DNA of 60,183 nt from positions 294,053 through 354,235 of the forward strand of contig JAHNZQ020000227.1 of NCBI GenBank assembly GCA_019155205.2. The letters are read 5' to 3'. How positions within the stretch are numbered: the stretch's first letter is position 1; every line of letters starts with the position of its first letter. The stretch comes from Gracilaria vermiculophylla. Taxonomy: Eukaryota; Rhodophyta; Florideophyceae; Gracilariales; Gracilariaceae. The notes beneath the pieces are model-generated. The model was not told the origin of the DNA, did no database searches, and saw only the letters and a program-made list of their open reading frames with translations. Shown in pieces: positions 19,197 to 29,430 of this stretch. Position numbers and translations under genes: made by a program.

Positions 19197-22100
19197 TTTG
19201 TGAATCGACGGTTAATGCTGCGTAGTCGTTCCTAATCGCACAGTTCGCCTGCGGCCGAGCTCGTGGCTACTTATGAACGGATCGAGCTCTGCAAACACAA
19301 AACGTACTCTCCCGAACGAAAATAACAGCGAAAGACTACTTCAGTGAAACCACTCGCAACCAGTCTCAGCGGTGTCAAATTCGTTCTGACGTATCCCGTC
19401 GATGTTTGAGGTCAAAAACGCTTGGATAGGATTCACAGCAGCCAGCAACGGTCCGTATTCCACCGTGCTGTACTGTACATAGGTCGGGACTAATAATTGT
19501 TTTTTCTAAATTATCTTTATTTTGGCTCCTGTAGTGTTGCTGGCCTTGCGGAGCCTTGAACTCCAGAACACTACTGCAGCGCATACTGCATTTCTTACTT
19601 CAGTATCTTCGATCACGAGAAGCGAAAGGAACTATGGCAACGTCCGAAACGCCACCAAGTTGTCATGGGTTGGAAAGCATTCAGAAAACCAGACCAATAT
19701 ACTTCAGAGAACCATATGAAATATTTTTTGCATACACAGCTTGTTATTCTTCTTTAACGTGATTTGTCACGCATATTGCTAGTATGACGAGAAAACGTCC
19801 TCTAGACGTACTTCTCTTCCTAAAGAAGAGACAAAAACTTCAGCGGCCACGTTTTCACCATGTCTATGAGCGAAATGCCCTGTATCTCTCTTGCTTGGCG
19901 GAAACAGTTCGGCACGTAGTGCTGCATTTGTTCAACGGACATCCCAAAACGACGTGTTCAACATCTTATTTGGCTGCCGCTCCACCCACACAGCGCGTAA
20001 CTATACTATACAACTGCAATCCTTATTAAAGATCTATTCTGACGGGTCTATGGTCGTTTGGTAGTTCCGCTTTACTAGATTTTGGAACAAGAATTGTACA
20101 TAAGTATACGGCTTTCCGCCCGTTCAGTTCTGTTAATTTCGATCAGACCAATCTTCAATTTCAATTACAAGCCAACTTGGCGTTCAATTTCATCTTTTCC
20201 CTCTGGACGTCTCATAGTGTCTTTTTCGATTCTTGACGCAACCTTTCATATTCAACAAATGTCACTGCGTTGTATATACCTTTGATGTTAGAACTAACGA
20301 GGAGTAGTGTCGGAACATGTCTGGCTGCATATTGCACTAGAGCAGCTTTTGTCTTGCGCGTATCTTCTTCGATCAAACTGGTCTTCCCGGTAACTTGAAC
20401 GTTCTTACTTTTCGACCGTTGAGCTTTTCGCGTCTGAGTGTGAATATATGGCAGAGGACTTTGAGGACATTATTTTCCACCAAGTTCACTGCCATATGAC
20501 CCAGTTCCGAACGTGATGACAAGGCCTAGTCAGTAATTGCACGAGAACACAGTGGTACTTTAACTCCATTTGGCTACTTTGTCTACCTCGCAGAATAAAC
20601 AAGTCGTTGCACTTCCTTTCAATGTATGCAAAAAGCAACTCTTTTGGAGCAAGCTGACGACTACCAATATCTCTTATCAGAATCCTAGCATCATGATACC
20701 TTTGAAGGCCTAAGTTTGTCACTTCGATAGCCATCGATCGTGTAGTGTCGTGACCATGCTTAAGGTGCAACAAAAGATCGAAATGTGATGTCGATACCTG
20801 ATGTATCTTACTGTTGTATTTCTATTTACGTCACTGGCAGAACTTCGTCAATGATTGCAGGCTAATATTGCAACTCAACATGATGGGGATTGGCACTATT
20901 CCTACTCGGAGACGTCCATGTACTGATTCTATGACGAGGCATTGCTTTTAAAATGTGATATCCTTAGTTACGCCTTGTAGTTGCCAGAGTGATGCCGGAT
21001 TTGCACGAGAAGCTGTGCTGTAGCTTAGGGTTGCGAAGCGGCCGATATTCTGACAATAACAGTCAGCCGAGCAGTAAGCACTCGCTATCACGACGTGTGT
21101 CCGACTCCTAAATTCTCGATCCACGGGAGGAAGCGAAACAAATCATGCAACTGAATCTTCATTGTGTACCAAATACAACAAGAGAAGGAAAAAGGGACAC
21201 TAACCTTGCTGAGTCATTCGCTGGGAGAAAACCGCCATTTTCGCTGCACATTTGTCTACAATGGTCTTCTTCGAGGCCATTTCGAAGGATTTGAAAATAT
21301 CGTTGTTTGACGTCCATCGTACTCAGCCATTCGAAGAGGACAGTGGCCTGTTTCTTTAAAAACTGAAAAAAAGCTTCACAAGACTCAAAATGGCTGGGTA
21401 GTTTTTCGGCACATACCCCACTTTGCAGTTTTGTTCTTCCATCGTATGACAGCCCAAGATTGCGTGATTCAAATATCGCACTGTTGCACGGTTGAAGCAT
21501 CTCCCCTTCGTTTTGCGAGAAGTGTTTCTCTTCATGCATTGTTTCTGAAGCGCCTTTTCTACTGGAAGACTCTGATTCATAGGCTGTCGGCTTATAGAAA
21601 AAGCTGGGAGTAGAATTTTTTTTTGGTAAGTTTCTCCTCGGGATTAAATGTCATGTCTTTTAGATTACGGTTCTATAAATGTAGCTATAGCTCGACTTCC
21701 CTCACAATATCCTTTAGAACAAGACCATTGCCGATATAAGAATAATAGTTCGCTGGAAAAGTGTTCAAATATACAAAATGAAGGTGCTTCTATGTTTCGC
21801 TTGTGGAAGTTGAGCGCAGACGTATGTAGCCTTCCCGTAGTTGAGATACAACAGCGGAAAATGAAGTCTGAACTTTTCTAGATGTTGGGGAAGGGCGCTG
21901 ACGCTCGTGTTACCCTAGATTTGCAGTGACTTGTTGAATACAACAATGACACACTACGGAAAGCTGTCTTTCCACCACATCAGCTACAAGTCGATGTCGG
22001 CGATTAGGTTTGCCGTGGCTTTTATTTGGGCTACTGTACCTGTAGCATTATATTCGCTCTTCCCTTTCTCTTGGCGTGCCATCAATTACAACTGACATAA

Positions 22101-22970
22101 AAAGAATACCATATGTGACGCGAGCGAGATAGAGCACACGTGCAGAAATGCCGGATAAAATATGGGACTGGCTCTCAACGCTGATATTCGGAGAATACAG
22201 CTGAGAGGTTAGTCCGTGCCCCTCTACCTTTCCATAATTACTAAAAGGACATATCCCGTGATGATATCCTTTTTGTGACACAATTGCTGAGGTAGAATGC
22301 TGTTTCAGCGAAGAGATTGAAGAGAGGTATGGCCCCTTGAAAAGGTGTGGGAAGCAAATGCAACCAAGGTCGGAGATACCACCCGTTAAGCTAGATTTGC
22401 CCTACAGAAACAATATACAAAATGTTCAAGGTACTGCATCTCAGGAGGACACAACATGTCAATCACTGTCTTTCTCTCACAGAATCGCTGTTCTTCGCTA
22501 GAGTTATTATTCGTTGTGTCGATTGCAGTGGTTGGCCATCACTGTTCTGTAAACTCTCATTTGATGTACAAACGTACCTCCGTTGAAGATGAAATCATAT
22601 GCATGGAGTTGAAAGGGTGAGGAATTGATAATAATGTATTATGCACGGACCTGTACGCAATGATGGAGGTGTTGTCGAGATTTCTGCGTTTCACGTACAC
22701 AGTGTGCTACACAGGTTGTCCTGCGGTAAGCCGATCACTGAAACATGAAAATTCAGCACAGAAAAGTGGAGAATTGGTCATCCGCGCACGCGTTTGCAAT
22801 ATCGAAAAGCAGCACAGACACAAATCTTGGTGACTCTATATTCAAGGGGTCAACTCCAAATTTACTCCATAGTTTATTAGTATCCCATTAGATGGTTGGG
22901 AATGAGAGACTTGGAACCACTCAATTCAAGAAAGGAATGGTACCAAATTCACTTGATGGCAGGAGACAAA
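19197..22970. other. Long region without a recognisable gene
   Basis: Only short frames occur; the longest is 126 codons on the minus strand (21159-21539), with another of 95 codons at 20486-20773, and neither matches a family I know. No tRNA, LTR end or transposase motif was recognised. Spliced genes with short exons or a long non-coding RNA cannot be excluded by eye. Confidence 0.4.
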
Positions 22971-23100
22971 TGCCGCCAGACTAGCAATCGCAAAACTTGA
23001 CCACGCGAAGACTCCCGAACGCATGTGAACACGCGAGGAAGTATACGGTGTTTCTTTTTTTTCCACAAACCATTGTTGAAAAGAGCTAAAACGAGAAAAT

Positions 23101-23232
23101 TTAGGCAACGGGGGAACCGGTGACGGCGCCAATGAGGTCCTTGATCTCCTGGGTAACCTGGGTGATGATGTCATTACCCATGGCGGCGGAGGCCAGAACG
23201 GCGACGACGGCGATAACGTAGGCGGTCTTCAT
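23101..23232 (-). CDS. Secreted micro-peptide, copy 1 (43 residues)
   Basis: ATG at 23232, stop TAA at 23101-23103. The first 19 residues are a signal peptide: Lys2, then a hydrophobic core (YVIAVVAVLA) and small residues (SAAMG) at the expected cleavage site. The predicted mature part is about 24 residues, beginning ND and ending in SPVA. Its core QEIKDLIGAVTG has hydrophobic residues spaced as in an amphipathic helix, with net negative charge and no cysteine. Against copy 2 the coding region has five substitutions, all synonymous, plus one in-frame codon (Asn20), while most flanking sequence cannot be aligned. That is the signature of a selected protein. A TATAAA on the minus strand lies about 120 bp upstream (23349-23354). 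Function unknown; antimicrobial, signalling or surface-active roles are guesses. Confidence 0.8.
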   Translation of the reverse strand: MKTAYVIAVVAVLASAAMGNDIITQVTQEIKDLIGAVTGSPVA

Positions 23233-23348
23233 TGCTGAGAGTGAGTGGCTTAATGAGATGCTAAAAGCTAAAGGAAACTTGGAGTTGTTGAAGAAGTTTT
23301 GGATTGCTGGTGCCTGGAAATGAATGAGATGGGGTGCTGTTTCGCCTC

Positions 23349-23354
23349 TTTATA
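23349..23354 (-). promoter_or_regulatory. TATA box of micro-peptide copy 1
   Basis: TATAAA on the minus strand, 117 bases upstream of the ATG at 23232, implying a 5' leader near 85-90 bases. At the same distance copies 2 and 3 have a weaker variant (TCTAAAAC). Confidence 0.55.
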
Positions 23355-25115
23355 GTGTTTGCTTCTCACGAGAAATGATGCCATGCTTTTTTATCCGTTA
23401 TCATGATGTGAATTGTTATGCTGTGGATGGGTTTGTCAATGGGCTCCGGTATGGCCTTGTGAATTTCTCAAACTATCGGACAGTGAAGTCAATGGCGTCC
23501 ATACTAGCCGTGGAAGTTTGAAATTATCAAATATTGTGCAAAAGCTGTGGCGCGTTTTTTGGGGCTCTGCGTGGGACAAACGATGCTGAAGTCTTGGTTT
23601 TGGCCCGTGGTTGACTGCCTTTCATTGTGCGTGTCCCCTCCCACTGTGTTCCTGCCTTTCGGAAGTACGAGTTTTCTAGACTGGTTCATGTGAGTAAGGC
23701 CCATGTAGCAGCCCGGAGAATGAGATATGTGAACACTGCCAGGACTGGACCCAGTGAGGTGTGCTGTACTTTTCGCGAGGGCACCCAGCGACCTTGGTCC
23801 ATGAGGCATTTGTGTCATGGTCATGGCCCTGTAATTTTTTGAACAATTCATGTCGGTTTGAAAGGTTTGGAGAATATTGAGGCGCAAAGGTCATCGAATC
23901 AAGGATTGCAAGGTCCATTGACACCAAAAGGCTGACGCAAGAGGTATTGCAAGAAACATGCTTCATTAGGATGGCAAGATGTTTCACTCCTTGGACGGCA
24001 GCTCTAGAATTTGCTTGGAAAGAATAGAGTTGGCGTTGGATTCTCGTGTACGGTTTGGAAGCACGTGAAAATTTTGAATCTAAAATTAAACGCGTATGCC
24101 AGTTGATGACACAATGATAATTCGAATAAAGTAGGCAAACAGAAGCCCAGGGTGTCCAATGCAAGGAGAAGGATGTCTAAGAAATGGTGGTCACGAAGAG
24201 CGCTTGCTTAATATGTTTGTGAGGCAGACCAGCCGTAGAACCCAGCTTTTACAAAAGAAGTGTTGCAAGCGCTACTACAAACGCTTTGGTGATGAGATAT
24301 CATGCAACTGCAGTAAAACAGTGGATTGCGACGCCATTGGTGTATATGTTAGTGGTTCCGAACCGTTTTCAGGGATCAGAATCGAAGTCAATGTACTTGG
24401 TGTCATTGTTTTAGGGTGCAAACCTTTGAAGGCTTGGTGTTGCAGAGTAGTATCTGGTTTTGCTGTGTTTCTTTTTGAAGGGGTTTAGATTTCAACAGTT
24501 GGAAATTGCTCCAAACTTTATGGTCGATGGAGGCACGCGTAGCAAAGAGGCTTTGACAAGGGAGATGGCACAAAAAGCGACACAGAGGCTAAGATAAGAA
24601 GCTGTTCGACCCGTTGAGAGAGGCGCCGGTTTTTGAGTGTGTATGCTGTGAAGAAGCACATTTGCGTATGCCTTTCAATTGCTATCTGACGGGTGGTCGC
24701 TTTCATTGCTAACAGCTATCACAAGAGAATAAACACAGCTTGAAACTCTGAGCCATGGTAAAAACGCTGGATACGCATCTATACAGCAGCGTGTAAACAG
24801 CTTGCCAGAAACTAGTGCTCGAGACGAAAGAGAAAGCGTCGCTTTCAATGCTGACCAAGGGGAGGCGAGAGTTCTGAGAAAAGAAGTGCGGTTTACTGTA
24901 AATGCACGTCAATTAATTAACAGAGCGCCAACCAAGGTGCGCAAGCAAGCCACTCGAAAGCAAGGCACGCAAGGAAATGACGAGAGCGATATATCGAAAA
25001 GCAAACAGCGCTGCCGCCAGACCAGCAATCTCCAAACCGTCAGCACGCAAAAGCGTGCCGACAAGCCAGCGGTGTTCTTTCCATGAGCCACAGTTAAAAT
25101 GAGTCCGGGGGAAAT

Positions 25116-25244
25116 TTAGGCAACCGGGGAACCGGTGACGGCGCCGATGAGGTCCTTGATCTCCTGGGTGACCTGGGTGATGATATCACCCATGGCGGCG
25201 GAGGCCAGCACGGCGACGACGGCGATAACGTAGGCGGTCTTCAT
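25116..25244 (-). CDS. Secreted micro-peptide, copy 2 (42 residues)
   Basis: ATG at 25244, stop TAA at 25116-25118. The protein equals copy 1 except that Asn20 is absent, so the predicted mature peptide starts directly with DIITQ. The signal peptide is the same. Relative to copy 3 there are four substitutions, all synonymous. The upstream 400 bp are almost identical to those of copy 3 because both lie in one recent duplication. The sequence 79-104 bases downstream of the stop matches the one downstream of copy 1 at 23 of 26 positions, suggesting a shared 3' UTR element. Neighbours on both sides are paralogues on the same strand. Confidence 0.8.
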   Translation of the reverse strand: MKTAYVIAVVAVLASAAMGDIITQVTQEIKDLIGAVTGSPVA

Positions 25245-25644
25245 TGCTGAGTGTGGGTTGGGTGGCTGTGAAGAACAGAGGGCTGTAGGAATGGGGTGGG
25301 GAGTGTTTTGAATAGCTGGTGGCTGGAAAAGAGTGTGGAGGCGGAGGAGCGCGGCGTTTTAGAGGCAACTCGAAGGCGCCGTCGGCGACGAACGGAGCTT
25401 GGGAGCGGGGCGCCAAACGGGCTACGAAAGGTGTGCGGTGTCGCGGCAACGCGGCGCGCGCCTCGGGCCAGACGATGGCGCGGCGCGTTGGGCGGGCCGC
25501 GGACGTATGACGCAAGTGGTCACAAGTGCATTGGGCCGCGCGAAAGGGCCAGAGGGCAGGGGCTCTAATTTGTGGCAGAAGAGTCGATACGGGGGCACGT
25601 GGAGCAGGGCGGGTGTGACTGTCAGACAAACGGCAGGTTGGTGT
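25120..25644 (-). repeat. Segmental duplication, left copy
   Basis: About 525 bp covering micro-peptide copy 2 and its upstream region. It matches 26366-26890 at a constant offset of 1246 bp with few substitutions, and diverges abruptly after 25644. Confidence 0.9.
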
Positions 25645-26361
25645 TCTAACGTGCGGGTGGGCAGGACAGTCTGGGACGTGAGGGAAGCGGCCCCCAGGAG
25701 GTGGAATCCTCTCGGGCTGCATGGAGCAAGGTTAATTTCAATCTGTTGCTCGGGTCGAAAACAAGTGGCGCCTAACTGTGATGTTGCGCGCACTTTGGCG
25801 TGTCGTTATGGAGACGACGTGCGGGGAGGAGCGACATGAACGGAGCAATTCGTTGCAACAGGTCGAAACATACAGAGCTACAGAGTTGAACAGCTGGCTC
25901 AAACCCGCAGCACGGGTTGTGCCACTCTCGAAAAGCTACGGGTGGCGCGGGGAAGAAAGGGAAGCGACGGTGGAGCAAGTGCGTTCCTCCCTAACTGTGG
26001 GAGCTACATGTGACGTACGGTGACGGACGCATGTGACGTGTGCTGAAGCGGCGTGACGTGACAAATCACATTTGCGCCGCTCACGGCGCGCGGATGTTGC
26101 AACAACGCGGGCGAGGGGCGACGGCGGAGCGACTCGCGCGAGAGATTCGGCTCTTCTTTGGGGACATTTGCTGAGGCTTTCTGTCAAGAACGCAAATCGG
26201 CGCGCAAGGTATGCGCGGCGCGACTCGCGCTTATGGAAACAGTGCGTGCTCAGCAGAGAAGCAGAACGTTTTGTTAAAAAGTTTTGTTTACAGAGTAGTA
26301 GCACAAGCTGCGACACGAATATACTGCAAAAGGAAGACGAGGAGATGGCGCGCGGAGGTGC

Positions 26362-26490
26362 TTAGGCGACGGGGGACCCGGTGACGGCGCCGATGAGGTC
26401 CTTGATCTCCTGGGTGACCTGGGTGATGATATCACCCATGGCGGCGGAGGCCAGCACGGCAACGACGGCGATAACGTAGGCGGTCTTCAT
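26362..26490 (-). CDS. Secreted micro-peptide, copy 3 (42 residues)
   Basis: ATG at 26490, stop TAA at 26362-26364. The protein is identical to copy 2, with only four silent changes. Its upstream region duplicates that of copy 2. Its downstream region (about 26020-26345) instead resembles the region downstream of copy 4 (about 27560-27850), for example the TCACATTTGCGCCGCTCACG block at 26068-26087 and its counterpart near 27611. The tandem array therefore grew by unequal crossing-over with staggered unit borders. The predicted mature peptide is 23 residues with no cysteine. Confidence 0.8.
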   Translation of the reverse strand: MKTAYVIAVVAVLASAAMGDIITQVTQEIKDLIGAVTGSPVA

Positions 26491-26890
26491 TGCTGAGTGT
26501 GGGTTGGGTGGCTGTGAAGAACAGAGGGCTGTAGGAATGGGGTGGGGAGTGTTTTGAATAGCTGGTGGCTGGAAAAGAGTGTGGAGGCGGAGGAGCGCGG
26601 CGTTTTAGAGGCAACTCGGAGGCGCCCTCGGCGACGAACGGAGCTTGGGAGCGGGGCGCCAAACGGGCTACGAAAGGCGTGCGGTGTCGCGGCGACGCGG
26701 CGCGCGCCTCGGGCCAGACGATGGCGCGGCGCGTTGGGCGGGCCGCGGACGTATGACGCAAGTGGTCACAAGTGCATTGGGCCGCGCGAAAGGGCCAGAG
26801 GGCAGGGGCTCGAATTTGTGGCAGAAGAGTCGATACGGGGGCATGTGGAGCAGGGCGGGTGTGACTGTCAGACAAACGGCAGGCTGGTGT
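26366..26890 (-). repeat. Segmental duplication, right copy
   Basis: Right copy of the same 525 bp block, containing micro-peptide copy 3 and its promoter region. The high identity of the non-coding part indicates recent duplication or gene conversion. Confidence 0.9.
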
Positions 26891-27877
26891 ACTTTCGTGT
26901 GGGTTGGCAGTTGATCAGCTGGTTGAATGGGGTGGGCGGCCGTAATGAGGTTTAGAACGGCTGGTATGGACTTGTGTATGTTGGTGAGAAGGTGTTGTGA
27001 TACGAAAGGGCGGGCAGTGTGATTTGGGAGGGCGGACATGACAGACTGGCGAGGCAACGGCTGGGCGGAGGTGGCACGTTGTTGAGATGTACGAAACTAG
27101 ATGTGTTTGAGACGACAGTTGTTGGCGTCTCTGCGGTGAAATTTGGTGGCAGAGAAAGATGAGCGGCGCGATGGCACTGGGAGAAGGGTTTTGCGGTTTG
27201 TTGCACTTGTCATAGAAAGCGCTTGAAGCTTCTTGGAAACAAGTGAAAACTGATGCTGTCTGGAAAGTTTTAAAATGTTTTGTAGAAGAACATGATTTGA
27301 ATTTGTAATGGTATATGATAGAAAACATATAGATATGCATGGTGTAGTAGAAATACAGTAGACTTGTGTAAAAAAAAAGCTTTTCGCATCGACTTGAAGA
27401 AGATTGAAAAACCCAAGTGTTCAAGATAAAAAAAAAGCGTTTAATTGAAGTGCTTCAAAGCGTCGTATAGAACAACGTACATGAGGAGTGGCGCGAGCAA
27501 CGAGAGCGAGCAAAGGAGAAGCACAGGGGTGCTTGCGTGACGGTGGGCGCTGAGGTGAGCGAGGGTGACGGGCGCGCGCGACGCGCGGTGACGCGGCGTG
27601 ACAGGGCTTGTCACATTTCCGCGGCTCACGGCGCACACGCGCTGCAACGACGCGGGCGGGGCGCAGCCGCGAGGCGCCTGGCGCGACACACTCGCCCCCC
27701 GCTTCGGCAACGTTTGCTGAAGCTGAGTGCCGCGGCGGCGATGCGGCGATGCGGCTTGTGCGTCGTCCAGGGCGAGCAACGTTTTCATATGTAAAAGATT
27801 GTTTACAGTGCACAAGCACAAGCGTCCGACGCCAACATGGCGACGAGGCGCGTCGAGGCAGTGGCGCGTGGCAGCGC

Positions 27878-28009
27878 TCAGGCGGCGCGCGACCCGGTGA
27901 CGGCGCCGATGAGGTCCTCGATCTCCTGCGTGAGCTGGGCGATGATATCATTACCCATGGCGGCGGGGGCCAGCACGGCGACGACGGCGATGACGTACGC
28001 GCTCTTCAT
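27878..28009 (-). CDS. Secreted micro-peptide, copy 4 (43 residues, divergent)
   Basis: ATG at 28009, stop TGA at 27878-27880. It retains the Asn20 of copy 1 and the same layout, with seven replacements: T3S, S15P, then in the mature part T to A, V to L, K to E, P to R and V to A. Most of these raise GC. The gene sits at the left edge of the GC-rich island. Frame length, signal peptide and the core DLIGAVTGS are kept. The K-to-E change makes the mature peptide more acidic. It is either a functional variant or a copy drifting under GC-biased mutation. Its homology to copies 1-3 ties the GC island to the surrounding chromosome. Confidence 0.75.
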   Translation of the reverse strand: MKSAYVIAVVAVLAPAAMGNDIIAQLTQEIEDLIGAVTGSRAA

Positions 28010-28262
28010 GGCGGGGCGGCGGCGAGCGGCGCGAGCGGAGGAGCTGCGCGCTGGCGCGCTGGCGGGCGTCCGAGCGGCTGCCGGCGCGGCGCGTGTTTTG
28101 TAGGCGGCGCCCCTCGCGCGTCTGCCGGCGCGCGCCGCGCCGCGCCCTGTGTAAGCGCGCTGTCAGCCGCGGCGGCGGCGGCGGCAGCAGCGGCGGCGGT
28201 GAGCAGCGCCGCGGCGCAGCGCACGTCGCGGGGCACGCGCGCGCGCGCGCGAGCGTGAGCGT

Positions 28263-28670
28263 ATGGCGGGCGCCACGCGCGCCGCGACGGCGCGCCGCAC
28301 GCGCGGCGGCGTCAGCGGCGGCGGCGGCGGCGACGGCGGCGGCAACGGCGGCGGCGACGGCGGCGGCGGCGGCGACGGCGGCGTCAGCGGCGGCGGGTGG
28401 CGCGCGCTGCGGCGCGGCGCGCGCGCGCGCGCGTGGCGGCGCGCGCGCGTGGCGGCGGCGCTGTGCGCGGCGCGCCCGCGGCGCGCCGCGCTGTCGGCGG
28501 CGCTGCTGCTGCTGGCGGCGGCGGCGGCGGCGGCGGCGCTGCTGCGGCGCCGCGCGGCGCGCGCGGGGGCGCGCGGCGCGCCGCCGCTGGAGGAGCGCTT
28601 CGACGCGCGGCGGCTGCGCGCGCTGCGCGGCTGCGGCGGCGGCGACGCGCGGCTGCTGTGCGGCGAGCTG

Positions 28671-28702
<32 letters not shown>

Positions 28703-29390
28703 GGCGACGGTGGTGCTGACGGGGGTGGCGGCGGCGGCGGCGCGCGCCGAGCAGCCGCGGCTGCACCGGCTGGACGCGGCGCTGCGCGCGCGCGGCGCGG
28801 CGCGCGCGGCGTTCGACACGTCGCTGACGGCGGCGCAGCTGCTCAACGCGACGACGCGGCGCAGCGCGGCCGCGGCGGCGCTGCGCGCGCTGGGGCGGCG
28901 GCGCGGGCTGGCGGGCGCGGCGGGCGGCGCGCACGTGCTGGGCACGGCGCTGGCGGGCGCGGCGCGGCGCGCGGCGCTGGTGCGCGGCGCGGCGCGCGAC
29001 GCGCCGTACGAGTGGCGCGCCGCGCTGCCGGGCGCGGCGCGCTGCAGGCGCCTCTTCGACGCGCGCTGCGGGCGGCTGGCCGACGCGCTCGTGCTGCTGT
29101 ACGTCGGCGGCTGCCGCCCGCTGGGCTCCGGCGACGCGTGGCTGGACGGCGACGGCGTCGGCGACGGCGGCGGCGATGGCGACGGCGACGGCGACGGCGC
29201 GGCGCTGACGGTGACGGGGCGGCGCTGCTTCCGGCGCGGGCGCAACGCGGTGGCGCGCGACCTGGCGCTGGCGTACGCGCGCGCGGCGCCGGCGGCGTGG
29301 CGACGGCGCTGGGCGCGCGCGCTGCGCGGCGCGCGCGCGCTGCGCTACGGCGTGGGCGAGCGCTGCGCCTGGCTGGCGGCCGCGCTGTGA
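28263..29390 (+). CDS. Hypothetical type II membrane protein, GC-saturated gene
   Basis: 375 residues in a single exon. Nearly every codon ends in G or C. The N-terminus is Gly/Arg/Ala-rich, partly from GGC repeats. A single membrane segment (ALSAALLLLAAAAAAAALL, residues about 77-95) follows Arg-rich sequence, suggesting a type II anchor with the C-terminus in the lumen. The lumenal part is not low complexity: AFDTSLTAAQLLNATTRR, DAPYEWRAALPGAARCRRLF, DARCGRLADALVLLYVGGC and GERCAWLAAAL, with several cysteines that may form disulfides. That makes coding likely. An NAT sequon is present. No family recognised; a Golgi enzyme or glycosyltransferase-like protein is possible but unproven. Its 3' end faces that of the EEP gene, 40 bp away. 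Confidence 0.6.
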
Positions 29391-29430
29391 GCAGCGCGCA
29401 GGGCGTGCGGTTGTTATTTTACAGCGGCGC

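Noticed and set aside
21159..21539. 126-codon minus-strand frame as a host gene
   Set aside because: No known motif, ordinary composition and length within chance for AT-balanced DNA. Not supported as a gene without transcripts.
25186..25793. Frames of 120-180 codons overlapping the micro-peptide copies, repeated at 26432-26875
   Set aside because: They repeat only because the DNA is duplicated; they are out of frame with the signal-peptide ORF and show no domain or protein-level conservation in copies 1 and 4.
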